Below are positions 45,545-55,632 of a stretch of DNA of 64,000 nt, piece by piece. Each line of letters opens with the position of its first letter. Within the stretch, counting starts at the first letter, position 1. The position numbers and the translations under genes are program-made. Source of the DNA: Bog-793 sp050013835 (GTDB taxonomy: Bacteria > Actinomycetota > Acidimicrobiia > Acidimicrobiales > Bog-793); NCBI GenBank assembly GCA_050013835.1, contig JBEKEM010000010.1, positions 1 through 64,000 of the forward strand, written 5' to 3'. A model generated the notes under the pieces. The model saw only the letters and a program-made list of their open reading frames with translations. It had not been told where the DNA came from and searched no databases.

Positions 45545-45621
45545 AGGTGGTCCAGAGGCCGCCTAGCGGACAGCCACCTCCAGGGTCCCAACACGTTGAC
45601 CATCCATCAGTTGGACCACCT
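45545..45621. repeat. 10-bp inverted repeat in the convergent space 45357-45731
   Basis: AGGTGGTCCA at 45545-45554 and TGGACCACCT at 45612-45621, 57 nt apart. It lies between convergent aceE and the NHL-repeat gene, so it could act as a bidirectional terminator; the stretch contains no gene. Confidence 0.45.
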
Positions 45622-45731
45622 CCTTTCTCTGGTGGGGCCAGAATATCGACCGACGCGGCGGTCGGGTGGGATTGGCCCCACTTCCGTGTGAACATCGTGT
45701 TACGCAGGCATTGCGCTGCGTTCACGCACTT

Positions 45732-47894
45732 TCAGCGAGCGACGAGCGTCAGTTCGTAGGTCGATTTGGCGCCCTTGGTGACGGCAAACGACGCGGCCAC
45801 GACGATCCGATAGTGGCGCGACTTCGTGAGCACTCCGATCGCGGACCCCGCAACGCGCACGGGCAGCGACACCACGGCCTCGCCTTGGACCGAGAAGTGT
45901 CCCGACGAGACGAGAACGGTCTCCGTCTCGGTGTGCGTCCGCCCGTCCAGTGTGAAGCGCACGTCCTTGTGCGCGACAAGCTGCAGCTCTCCGCGACACA
46001 ATTGCGTGTTGCATTTGAGGGAGAGCGTCGCCAACTCGGACTTCACCGGGGCGGTCGCCTTCGTCAGGACGAGGCGGGGACGGACCTTGTGACCCCCTCC
46101 GTGGCTGGAGGGCGGCGCATTCGGGGTCGCTCCGTTCGGGGTCGCTCCGTTCGGGGTCGCCCCAGTCGGAGTCGCCCCGTTCGGGGTCACCTCGTTCGGG
46201 GTCGCCCCCAGGGACGATGACGGCTGGCTCGTGCCGATTGCGTTGGTGGCCTCGACCTCGAACGAATACGGGACCCCGTTCGTCAGGTCCTCGACGATGC
46301 CCGAGGTCGTGCTCGCCCCGAAGGCGAGCGTCGCAGCCGGACTTGAGGACCCACCCGAGAAAACGAGCACGTCGTAACCAGTGACGGGGCTTCCCCCGTC
46401 GGTTGCGGGCGCCGACCAGCCGAGCGCGACGCTCGCATTGCCCGCCGTCGCTGACTCGAGCTCGGGTGGCACCGGCACGCGCTGCAGGAACTCGATGTCT
46501 GAATCCCCAGTGTCGGCGACGGCGATTCCGCCAGAGGGAGAAACCGCGATTCCGTCCGTCTGGCCGAGCTGAGTCAACAGCCCTTCCGTGCCGGACGCGC
46601 TGGGCATTTGATCGCCACTCCCCACCAAGGCGAAGACATCGCCCGTGGTCCAGGTAGCGCCCGACGCGATCAGGTACCCCGGATCAAAGTTGCTTACAGC
46701 AAGGATCAGAACTTCACCGGAGGCTCCGTCTGCAATGAGTACGTTGCCTGATCCGTCCGTCACGACTCCCTCGGGTGAATCGATTCCGGTCTCGTCGGCG
46801 CTTGTCCCAGTCACACTCGGTGCGCTCTCGCCACCGCCCGCGACGACATACAAGTAGCCCGGCTCCCAGACTGCGCCACTTCCAAGGGAATAGGCCGGAT
46901 CGGTCGCCGAACCCGCCAGCACCTCCACTGCGAGGTCATCCGTGTCGGCCACAACGACGTTCCCTGAAGGATCGACTGCGAGCCCGGATGGTAGGTCAAG
47001 GGCGGTGGACAGCGCTTTCGTTCCATCCGTCGAGGGGGAATCCGAACCGCCCCCCGCCACGACATACAGACCACCTTGAACCCAGCTTTGGGTCGATGAC
47101 GCCAGGTAGCTGGGCTGTGCTGATCCGACTGCGAGGCTCTCAACGAGACCGTGGCCGCTGTCTGCAATCAAGACGTTGCCGGCACCATCGATTGCGACGC
47201 CCGAAGGGACGTCCAGACCAGCAGCCGTTGCGGCGGCACCGGAACTCGTCGGTGCTGGACTGATGCTCCCCTTCCCGCGACCGGCGATCACGTAGAGGTA
47301 ACCACGATTCCACGTGGCACCTTCGCCAAGCACATAGCCCGGGTTGGTTGCGCTCACCGCGAGAACTTCCACTTCATCATCGCCTGTATCCGCGACAAGC
47401 ACATTTCCGCTGCTATCGAGGGCAACGCCCCCGGGATCGTCGAGACCCGTTAGTGCTCCCTGCGAACCCGTCGTGACCGGAGCCGGCGATCGTGTCGCGT
47501 CACCGGCGATCACGTACACCGAGCCCACGGTCCATGTCGCGCCTGATCCGAGCATGTAGCCGGGATTCGTACTGCTCTCGGCGAGCACTTCGACCTCGCT
47601 GTGATCCGTGTCGCAGATGACGACGTTGCCGCTGTCGTCCTCCGCGACACCCCGGGGTAAATCAAGCTTGGTTGCGACTGCCGACGACCCTCCGCTGGTG
47701 GGAGTCGATGTCGCCGAGGCTCCTCCCGCGATGACCGAGAAGTCGGGCGCGCTGGACGCCCCCGCTCCCGGGATCGACGGCAAGATCCCAAACCCCGTGG
47801 CAACCAGAACCGCGGCGATCACCAGACTGCGGCTGAATCTTCCCGATACCGACCGAGACCCGCCCATCCCGCCGTGCGCCTCCTCCTTGGCCAT
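45732..47894 (-). CDS. Secreted NHL-repeat protein with fibronectin type III domain
   Basis: 720 aa from ATG 47894 (an ATG at 47867 behind AGGAGG-like sequence is also likely). Signal peptide SLVIAAVLVATGFGILPSIPGAGA. Five or six NHL-type blades follow, each with GVALDSSGNVLVADTGDD, then EVEVLAVSATNPGY and a TW-x-GYLYVIAG strand, predicting a propeller. Then a FnIII domain (PPELESATAGNASVALGWSA), a low-complexity PNGAT pentapeptide linker (about 566-596), and a C-terminal beta domain containing TLSLKCNTQLCRGEL. Probably an extracellular binding protein. A one-blade fragment of a paralog sits at 34850-35040. Confidence 0.85.
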   Translation of the reverse strand: MAKEEAHGGMGGSRSVSGRFSRSLVIAAVLVATGFGILPSIPGAGASSAPDFSVIAGGASATSTPTSGGSSAVATKLDLPRGVAEDDSGNVVICDTDHSEVEVLAESSTNPGYMLGSGATWTVGSVYVIAGDATRSPAPVTTGSQGALTGLDDPGGVALDSSGNVLVADTGDDEVEVLAVSATNPGYVLGEGATWNRGYLYVIAGRGKGSISPAPTSSGAAATAAGLDVPSGVAIDGAGNVLIADSGHGLVESLAVGSAQPSYLASSTQSWVQGGLYVVAGGGSDSPSTDGTKALSTALDLPSGLAVDPSGNVVVADTDDLAVEVLAGSATDPAYSLGSGAVWEPGYLYVVAGGGESAPSVTGTSADETGIDSPEGVVTDGSGNVLIADGASGEVLILAVSNFDPGYLIASGATWTTGDVFALVGSGDQMPSASGTEGLLTQLGQTDGIAVSPSGGIAVADTGDSDIEFLQRVPVPPELESATAGNASVALGWSAPATDGGSPVTGYDVLVFSGGSSSPAATLAFGASTTSGIVEDLTNGVPYSFEVEATNAIGTSQPSSSLGATPNEVTPNGATPTGATPNGATPNGATPNAPPSSHGGGHKVRPRLVLTKATAPVKSELATLSLKCNTQLCRGELQLVAHKDVRFTLDGRTHTETETVLVSSGHFSVQGEAVVSLPVRVAGSAIGVLTKSRHYRIVVAASFAVTKGAKSTYELTLVAR

Positions 47895-48170
47895 GGTGGC
47901 CCGCGCCAAATCGCGGACCACTAACTGAGAACTTCCGAGCGTCACAGAAGTGACCGACTGCCGAGTCAGAACGCGGGTATCCGGAAGATACCGAGACCGA
48001 CACGTTGGATGCGAATCGAGGGTGAAGGGATGCGCCCGGCCCCGGACGCCGCCAATCGATTGCGAGGGAAGGAGGTGCGCTCTTCCCTTGCTCCACGAGC
48101 GCACGCTCGCCGTCCGGACCACATCAGCCGCCTCGGAGTCCGGATTCCCCGTGGGGCGGTAGCGTGAAGC

Positions 48171-48779
48171 GTGTCGCTCCATTACGAGGACTCCCAGGTT
48201 GCGATCCATCGCCTGGTCGTCGGGCCGATCGACAACAACGTCTTCATCGTGCGCTGCAAGGCGACCGGCAAGGCGCTTCTCATCGACGCGGCGAACGAGC
48301 CCGAACTGCTGCTCGGGGCCTGTCAGTCACTCGGCGTCGGGCAGGTCGTCGAGACCCACGGGCACTGGGACCACATCCAGGCGGTTCCTGCCCTGCGCGA
48401 GGCCGGCTACAAGGTGGCGATTGCCGCGGGCGACGCCGCCATGCTTCCCGCCTACGACCTGCTGATCGAGGACGACGTGGTGCTCGAGGTCGGAAAGCTG
48501 CACATCCGCACGATCCACACACCGGGCCACACCCCCGGGTCGACGTGCTTCCTCGTGGAAGGCTCGCCCGTGCTGTTCTCGGGAGACACCCTTTTCCCGG
48601 GCGGTCCGGGGAACACGACCTTCCCGGGCGGCAATTTCGCGCAGATCATCACGTCGATCGGCCAGCGCCTGTTCGCGCCGCTGCCCCCCGAGACGATCGT
48701 CATGCCCGGACACGGCGAGGACACGACGATCGGCATCGAGCGGCCCCACCTCGAGGAGTGGATTCGTCGGAGTTGGTGA
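48171..48779 (+). CDS. MBL-fold metallo-hydrolase (glyoxalase II-like)
   Basis: 202 aa from GTG. Metallo-beta-lactamase fold with the zinc motif THGHWDH, later TPGHTPGS (metal His), FSGDTLFPG (bridging Asp) and VMPGHGEDTTIG. The arrangement fits small thioester or hydroxyacyl-glutathione-type hydrolases; substrate unknown. It lies 58 bp upstream of sufC on the same strand and may be co-transcribed. Confidence 0.9.
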   Translation: MSLHYEDSQVAIHRLVVGPIDNNVFIVRCKATGKALLIDAANEPELLLGACQSLGVGQVVETHGHWDHIQAVPALREAGYKVAIAAGDAAMLPAYDLLIEDDVVLEVGKLHIRTIHTPGHTPGSTCFLVEGSPVLFSGDTLFPGGPGNTTFPGGNFAQIITSIGQRLFAPLPPETIVMPGHGEDTTIGIERPHLEEWIRRSW

Positions 48780-48837
48780 CCGCACAATTTCTCCTATTCC
48801 TGTAGTGCAAATCCCGTTCAGCGCATAACATGAGGGC

Positions 48838-49643
<806 letters not shown>

Positions 49644-49647
<4 letters not shown>

Positions 49648-50885
49648 CACGGCCGCTCGACGTCCAGGCGCTGAAGAAGGACTTCCCGCTGCTCCGCCGC
49701 GGAGACGGCGACCGGCCGCTCGTCTACCTCGACTCCGCCGCGTCGGCCCAGCTCCCGCGGGCCGTACTCGACGCGATGGACCACTACTACGCGACGACCC
49801 ATGCCAACGTCCACCGCGGCGTCTACTCGATCGCCGAGGAGGCGACCCGCCTGTACGAGGCGGCCCGGCTGAGGCTCGGGCGGTTCGTCGGCGCGCCGCA
49901 CCCGTCCCGCGAGGTCGTTTTCACGAAGAACGCCACCGAGGCGATCAACCTCGTCGCATACGCCTGGGGGCGCCAGAACCTGCGGCCCGGTGACGCCGTC
50001 GTGCTGAGCGAGATCGAGCACCACGCCAACCTCGTGCCGTGGCTGATGCTGCACGACGAGCTCGGCGTCGAGCTTCGCTACATCCCGCTCGGCGCCGATT
50101 TCCACCTCGATCTGGCGCACCTCGACCGGCTCGTCGACGGGGCGAAGCTCGTCGCCGTGACCGGGGCCTCCAACGTGCTCGGCTCGATCGTCGACCTGGC
50201 GCCGATCGTCGCCGCCGCGCACGGCGTAGGCGCGCGCGTCCTCGTCGACGGGGCGCAGCTCGCCCCGCACCGCCGCGTCGACGTCGCCGCGGCCGACATC
50301 GACTTTCTCGCCCTCACCGGCCACAAGATGCTCGGCCCGACGGGCATCGGGGCGCTCTGGGCCCGCCAGGAGATCCTCGAGGGAATGCCGCCGTTCCTCG
50401 GCGGCGGCGAGATGATCAGCGACGTCCGGCTCGACGGCTTCAGCCCGAACGAGCTGCCCTGGAAGTTCGAGGCGGGTACACCGCCGATCGCCGAGGCGGT
50501 GGGGCTCGGCGCCGCCGTCGACTACCTCGAGGCAGTCGGACTGGAGGCGGTCGCCGCCCACGAGACCGCCCTCGTCCGCTACGCCCTCGACCGGCTCACC
50601 GACGCCTACGACGAGCTCCGCGTTTTCGGCCCCGTCCCCGACTCGGTCCGGCGCTCGGGGGTGATCTCGTTCGCCTTCGGCGGGGTCCACCCCCACGACG
50701 TCGCCCAGGTGCTCGACCAGTCGGGTGTCTGCGTGCGCGCCGGCCACCACTGCGCCAAGCCCCTCATGCGCGTCCTCGGCGTCAACGCCACGACGCGGGC
50801 GTCGCTCTACCTCTACAACGACGAGGCCGACATCGACGCCCTCGTCGAGGGACTCGCGACGGTGCGGGAGCTGTTCTCACCATGA
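49644..50885 (+). CDS. sufS: Cysteine desulfurase SufS
   Basis: 413 aa from ATG 49644, overlapping the sufC stop as ATGA (a GTG at 49635 is the longer option). Group II desulfurase: LVYLDSAASAQLP, EVVFTKNATEAINLVA, SEIEHHANLVPW, PLP Lys in LTGHKMLGPTG, and active-site Cys in VRAGHHCAKPLM. It removes sulphur from cysteine as a persulfide passed to SufU. Operon sufC-sufS-sufU. Confidence 0.97.
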
Positions 50886-50938
50886 TCCGGGCTCCCCGGC
50901 GCTAGAACGGGGAGGAAAGGCAGGTTTCCCAGGCGGCG

Positions 50939-51427
50939 ATGAACGAGCTCGAAGACCTCTACCGCGAGATCATCCTCGACCACTACCGCTCGCCCCGTAA
51001 CCGCGGCGAACTGGCTGTGCCCCCCGCGCACCGCGTCGAGGGTTTCAACCCGCTGTGCGGCGACGAGATCGTGATCTACCTCGACGTGCGCGACGGAGTT
51101 CTCGAGGACCTGCGCATCACCGGGCGGGGCTGCTCGATCAGCCAGTCGTCGGCCTCGATGATGTCCGCCGCCGTGAAGGGCCTCCCCGTCGACGGGGTGC
51201 GCCGGCTCGTGCGGTCGTTCAAGTCAATGATGTCGATCGCCGGGTCCGAAGACGCCGGTGCGCCCGACGGACCGGGGGAACCGGTCGACCCCACCACCCT
51301 GGGCGAGCTCGGCGCCCTCCAGGGCGTCGTCAAGTTCCCCGTCCGCATCAAGTGCGCGACACTCGCCTGGAACGCCCTGGTCCAGGGCCTCGACGAGATC
51401 GCCGCCGGCCCGGTCGACGAGGCCTGA
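50939..51427 (+). CDS. sufU: Fe-S assembly sulfurtransferase/scaffold SufU
   Basis: 162 aa. IscU-fold protein with the three SufU cysteines in GFNPLCGDEI, RITGRGCSIS and RIKCATLAW, and an insertion of about 20 residues before the third Cys (EDAGAPDGPGEP) typical of SufU rather than IscU. It receives sulphur from SufS through a zinc site. 53 bp after sufS. Confidence 0.95.
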   Translation: MNELEDLYREIILDHYRSPRNRGELAVPPAHRVEGFNPLCGDEIVIYLDVRDGVLEDLRITGRGCSISQSSASMMSAAVKGLPVDGVRRLVRSFKSMMSIAGSEDAGAPDGPGEPVDPTTLGELGALQGVVKFPVRIKCATLAWNALVQGLDEIAAGPVDEA

Positions 51428-51430
51428 GGC

Positions 51431-52111
51431 CTAACCGAGCGGCTCCAGGTCCACTCCCAGGCCGAACAGACCGAGGGCACGCTCCAGCCCGGCGATCTCG
51501 ATATCGTCGCGGCGACGCGTCTCCCAGGCCTCCCGCGCGAGCCGGAAGCAGAGCGTGCGGTCGCGCTTGTCGCCGCGCAACGTCAGCTCCTCGCCGTTTC
51601 GCGCATAGCCGACCTTCTCGGAGACCCGGATCGACTGGACGTTCCACTCGTAGGCCGCGGAGTGCGCCTCGAGGGCACCGAGACCTCGGAAGGCGAGCTC
51701 CAACACGGCCGCCCGCATCTCGGCCCCGACACCGCGCCCTTGGGCGCGCCGCACGAGCCACGATCCGCTCGAGACCGAGCGCAGCTCGGGGAAGTGCTTC
51801 GCCATCAGGTCCTGCACGCCGACCGGTTCACCGTCGACGACGACGGCCAGCGTGAGCGACCAGTCCTCGACCGACCAGCCGGCGCGCCGCGACCACCACC
51901 ACCGCAGCGACTCCTGCTCGCGCCGCGGCGAGGGCACCTCGGTCCAGGCGACGCCGAACGGCTGGCGGTCCGGGTCGTGGATCCCCTCCGCCGGCAGGCG
52001 CACGAGGACGGCGAGGTCCTCGTCACTCGGGTAGCGAAGCTCGAGACGCGGGGTCCGCACGACGAGGCCGAAGAGCGGCCAGAAGTCCACCAAGGGGTGC
52101 CGGGAGGCCAT
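51431..52111 (-). CDS. GNAT-family N-acetyltransferase (RimJ-like)
   Basis: 226 aa from ATG 52111. Acceptor-type start VVRTPRLELRYPSDEDLAVLVRL, a central strand VVVDGEPVGVQDLMAK, the acetyl-CoA-binding RRAQGRGVGAEMRAAVLELAF (Q/RxxGxG/A), and LGALEAHSAAYEWNVQSIRVSEKVGY, the Asn-x-x-Ser-x-x-x-x-x-K-x-G-Y pattern of RimJ/RimL-like enzymes. It probably acetylates a protein N-terminus or a small amine. Convergent with sufU, 3 bp apart. Confidence 0.88.
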   Translation of the reverse strand: MASRHPLVDFWPLFGLVVRTPRLELRYPSDEDLAVLVRLPAEGIHDPDRQPFGVAWTEVPSPRREQESLRWWWSRRAGWSVEDWSLTLAVVVDGEPVGVQDLMAKHFPELRSVSSGSWLVRRAQGRGVGAEMRAAVLELAFRGLGALEAHSAAYEWNVQSIRVSEKVGYARNGEELTLRGDKRDRTLCFRLAREAWETRRRDDIEIAGLERALGLFGLGVDLEPLG

Positions 52112-52149
52112 GCCCGATGATCCCACGGTCCGGACCCAGAGCTCCCGGG

Positions 52150-53004
52150 TCAGGCCTCGCCCACGGTCAGCCCGACGAGATCGGGTTCGAGCACGAACGC
52201 ACGCCCGGCCACGCCGAGGGCCGCGAGCGCCGCCTCGCCAGCCTCCCGCACGCGGGCGGCAGCACCCGCCGAGGTGCAGATCCCGAGGAGGCTCGTGCCC
52301 GCCCCCGACCAGCAGGCGGTCGTCGCCCCCGCCTCTCGCAGGCGGGCGAGCAGCTCGGGCGCCTCCGGGAACAGTGGCGCCCGGGCCACCTGGTGGAGGC
52401 GGTCCTCCCCGGCCGCGGCCACGAGCTGGGCGGCGTCGGCGAGGCCACCGACGAGGAGGGCCAGACGCCCGAGGTTCGCCACGGCGTCGACGAAGGCGAC
52501 GGACGCCGGCAGCACGGCGCGGGCCCTCTCGGTCGGGAGCCGGCGATCCGGGACGACGACGACGAAGGCGAGCGTCGGGTCGAGCCGCAACCGGCACGTG
52601 ACCGGACGGCCCTCGATGAGCGTCGCGGCGACGAGCCCGCCGAGCACCGAGGCGGCGGCGTTCTCGGCGTGGCCGTCGAAGGCGGCGGCGACGCCGAGCG
52701 GGTCGGGCGAGCCCGCCGCGGCGGCGGCCGCCGCCGCCAGCGCGGCGGAGGAGCCGAGGCCCCGCCCGACGGGAATCGACGAGCGCACGGTGATCTCGAG
52801 GTGGTCGTGACCGGCGACCGCCGTCGCGACCCGGGCCGCGAGGTGCGAGGCGTCCCACGCCAGCTCGGCACCCTCGCCCTCGGCGTGGATGGCGAGCCGC
52901 GGCGCCGGCCGGATCTCGACCTCGACGGCGAGCCGCAGCGCGAGGGCGAGGGCGTCGAAACCGGGGCCAAGGTTCGCCGAGGATGCGGGGGCACGCGCGT
53001 GCAC
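52150..53004 (-). CDS. thrB: Homoserine kinase
   Basis: 284 aa from GTG. GHMP kinase: RAPASSANLGPGFDALALAL at the N-terminus (the ThrB signature), PVGRGLGSSAALAAAAA for ATP binding, and a third motif CWSGAGTSLLGICTS. Phosphorylates homoserine for threonine synthesis. Somewhat shorter than the usual 300-310 residues. No thrC or hom gene is nearby. Confidence 0.92.
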   Translation of the reverse strand: MHARAPASSANLGPGFDALALALRLAVEVEIRPAPRLAIHAEGEGAELAWDASHLAARVATAVAGHDHLEITVRSSIPVGRGLGSSAALAAAAAAAAGSPDPLGVAAAFDGHAENAAASVLGGLVAATLIEGRPVTCRLRLDPTLAFVVVVPDRRLPTERARAVLPASVAFVDAVANLGRLALLVGGLADAAQLVAAAGEDRLHQVARAPLFPEAPELLARLREAGATTACWSGAGTSLLGICTSAGAAARVREAGEAALAALGVAGRAFVLEPDLVGLTVGEA

Positions 53005-53085
53005 GGTCGTGTCAGCCTGCCCTGGGGAAGACCTTCGTGCACATCGTCGGGCCGGGGGCCCCGGAGGCGCGCGCGGAACGGCGGT

Positions 53086-55569
53086 TCAGCGGGGCATCTC
53101 CTCGTACTCGTCGAGCGTCATAAGGACCGCGCGCGCTTTCGACCCCTCCGACGGCCCGACGACGCCCCGCCGTTCGAGCAGGTCCATCAACCGGCCCGCC
53201 CGGGCGAACCCGACGCGCAGCTTGCGCTGCAGCATCGATGTCGAGCCGAGCTGCGAGCGGACGACGAGATCCATCGCCTGGCGGAGCAGCTCCTCGTCGT
53301 CGTCGTCGCCGAAAAGCCCGCCACCCGTGCGATCGTTCTCGTCGCCGACGATGCCGTCGACGTAGAGCGCGTCGCTCTGGCGCCGCCAGTTGGCGACGAC
53401 GGCGTGCACCTCCTCCTCGGAGACCCACGGGCTCTGGATCCGGCGCGGGATGCTCGACGAGGCGGTCAGCAGCAACAGGTCGCCCCGGCCGATGAGACGC
53501 TCGGCGCCCGCCTGGTCGAGGATGACCCGGGAGTCGGCGAGCGACGAGACCGAGAAGGCGAGGCGCGAGGGGATGTTCGCCTTGATCACGCCGGTGATCA
53601 CGTCGACCGACGGCCGTTGGGTCGCGATGACGAGGTGGATTCCGACCGCCCGCGCCATCTGGGCGATCCGGCAGATCGACTCCTCGACGTCGCGGGCGGC
53701 GACCATCATCAGGTCGTTCAGCTCGTCGACGACGACGAGGATGTACGGCAGCCGCCGGAAGCGGGTGCGGTCCGTCGTGTCCACGATCTCGGCGTCGTCG
53801 ACCTGGGCGTCGGGGACCACGAGCGGGCCGTCGAACGGGCCCTCAGCGAGGTCGCCGCGATCGACGGCGGCGTTGTAGCCGGTGATGTCGCGCATCCCGA
53901 CCTCGGCGAGGAGGTCGTAGCGGCGCTCCATCTCGGCGACCGTCCAGGCGAGCGCGTTGGCGGCACGCTTCGGGTTGACGACCACCTCGGTGAGCAGGTG
54001 CGGCAGGCCGTTGTAGTGGCCGAGCTCGACCCGCTTCGGGTCGACGAGGATCAGCCGGACCTGCTCGGGCGTCGAGCGCATCAGGATCGACGTGACGAGG
54101 GAGTTGATGCAGCAGGACTTGCCCGAGCCGGTCGCCCCGGCGATCAGGAGGTGCGGCATCTCGGCGAGGTTCACCATCACCGGTCTGCCGGCGATGTCGC
54201 GGCCGAGGCCCACCTCGAGCGGGTGGAGCGCCCGGTGGGCCTCGGGCGACAAAAGGACGTCGCCGAGGGTCACGAGACGGCGGTCGCGGTTCGGCACCTC
54301 CACACCGATCGCCGAGCGCCCCGGGATCGGCGCCAGGATGCGGACGTCGGGCGACGCCATCACGAGGGCGATGTCCTTGGACAGGCTCGTCACCTGGGCG
54401 ACCCTGACGCCCGCGGCGAGCTCGAGCTCGAAGCGCGTGACGGTCGGGCCGACCGTGTAGCCGACGACGTGCGTGCTGACCCCGTGGGAGGCCAGAGCGC
54501 CCTCGAGGAGCTTGCCGCGCTCCTCGATCCCCTGGCGGTCGGCCGCGGCCTCCTTGGAACGCTTCAGCAGGCGCTCCGGCGGGAGCCTCCAGTTACTGGG
54601 CGCCGGCACGACGCCGAGGCCGAGTTGCTCGACGACGGCCGAGGGTGGGAGGAAGTCGGCCGCCGGGACCGGGTCGATCCCGTGCTGGGCCGTGACGATG
54701 CTCTCCTCGCCGACGAGATCGGGTTCCGCGTCGCGTCGTGCGGTCCGCCGTCCAGCCCTCGCCTCCCTCACGAGCGACTCCAGCCCGCCCACCGGCTCGG
54801 TGGCGATGGCGTCGGCGTCGTCGAGGGGCCAGTCGATGAGGGGCGTCGCCACGGGGGGCCCGGCCGCGATCCTCGGTTCGGGCCCGGTCTCCTCGGCGGC
54901 GGGCGCGGTGAACCACCGGGAGGCGGCGGAACCCGCCGCCCACAGGGCGTGGGCGACGCCGAGCACCCCCTGGCGAACCGAGCAGGCGAGGCAGCCGCAG
55001 GCGGCGACGAAGGCGATCGCTCCGAGGACGATCGCCGCCCCGGCCGCCCCGATGAGGCCGCGCAGCCCACCGCCGATCCAGGCGCCGGCGAACCCGCCCG
55101 CACCACCGACGAGCCGGGCCGCGGCCGAGGTCGCCGGGTGCCCGCCGGCCAGATCGCCTAGGCCCGCCGCTGCCAGGGCGAGGAGGGCGAGCGCGGCGAG
55201 CACGCCGGCGGCACCTCGCCGGGCGCGCCCCGCGACGAGCGTCCAGCCAGCGACCAGCAGTCCGAGGGGGACGACGTCGAGGCCCCAGCCGAGGCCGGCT
55301 GCGCCGTAGTGATGGACGTGGTCCCCGGCCCGGCCGAGGAGGTTGAAATGGACCGCCAGCACGGCGAGCACGCCGAGCACGATGAGCAGCCAGCCCCAGA
55401 CCTCGTCGGGTTCGCGCGCCGCTTCGTCCACGGCCACGGCGCGCCGGGTCGCGGCCTGGTGGGCGCCGCCCCGGACGTTGCCGGCCCGCCTCGACGAGGC
55501 CGCGGTCCTTCCCGTCCCCGTCCGCGACGTGCGAGACTTCGTCGCTGAAGGTCCCTTTGCAGCAGCCAC
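53086..55569 (-). CDS. ftsK: DNA translocase FtsK/SpoIIIE
   Basis: 827 aa from GTG. Basic Ser/Thr/Arg start, about four or five transmembrane helices (residues 60-215), a short linker rich in Ala/Pro/Glu, then the motor: RSAIGVEVPNRDRRLVTLGD, Walker A IAGATGSGKSCCINSLV, Walker B-region LILVDPKRVELGHYNGLPHL, IGRGDLLLL, and the winged-helix gamma domain at the end (RRGVVGPSEGSKARAVLMT). It pumps chromosomal DNA through the division septum. Linker shorter than in E. coli FtsK, as in other actinobacteria. Confidence 0.95.
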   Translation of the reverse strand: MAAAKGPSATKSRTSRTGTGRTAASSRRAGNVRGGAHQAATRRAVAVDEAAREPDEVWGWLLIVLGVLAVLAVHFNLLGRAGDHVHHYGAAGLGWGLDVVPLGLLVAGWTLVAGRARRGAAGVLAALALLALAAAGLGDLAGGHPATSAAARLVGGAGGFAGAWIGGGLRGLIGAAGAAIVLGAIAFVAACGCLACSVRQGVLGVAHALWAAGSAASRWFTAPAAEETGPEPRIAAGPPVATPLIDWPLDDADAIATEPVGGLESLVREARAGRRTARRDAEPDLVGEESIVTAQHGIDPVPAADFLPPSAVVEQLGLGVVPAPSNWRLPPERLLKRSKEAAADRQGIEERGKLLEGALASHGVSTHVVGYTVGPTVTRFELELAAGVRVAQVTSLSKDIALVMASPDVRILAPIPGRSAIGVEVPNRDRRLVTLGDVLLSPEAHRALHPLEVGLGRDIAGRPVMVNLAEMPHLLIAGATGSGKSCCINSLVTSILMRSTPEQVRLILVDPKRVELGHYNGLPHLLTEVVVNPKRAANALAWTVAEMERRYDLLAEVGMRDITGYNAAVDRGDLAEGPFDGPLVVPDAQVDDAEIVDTTDRTRFRRLPYILVVVDELNDLMMVAARDVEESICRIAQMARAVGIHLVIATQRPSVDVITGVIKANIPSRLAFSVSSLADSRVILDQAGAERLIGRGDLLLLTASSSIPRRIQSPWVSEEEVHAVVANWRRQSDALYVDGIVGDENDRTGGGLFGDDDDEELLRQAMDLVVRSQLGSTSMLQRKLRVGFARAGRLMDLLERRGVVGPSEGSKARAVLMTLDEYEEMPR

Positions 55570-55632
55570 AGTACAAACAACGCTAACACCAGCAACGTTG
55601 CGGGGCGCGCTGGGCTGCGCCCCGCCTGCCTG

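Noticed and set aside
52117..55161. Open frame of about 1000 codons on the + strand
   Set aside because: Antisense to thrB and ftsK, both of which have full catalytic motifs; the frame is a GC-content artefact.
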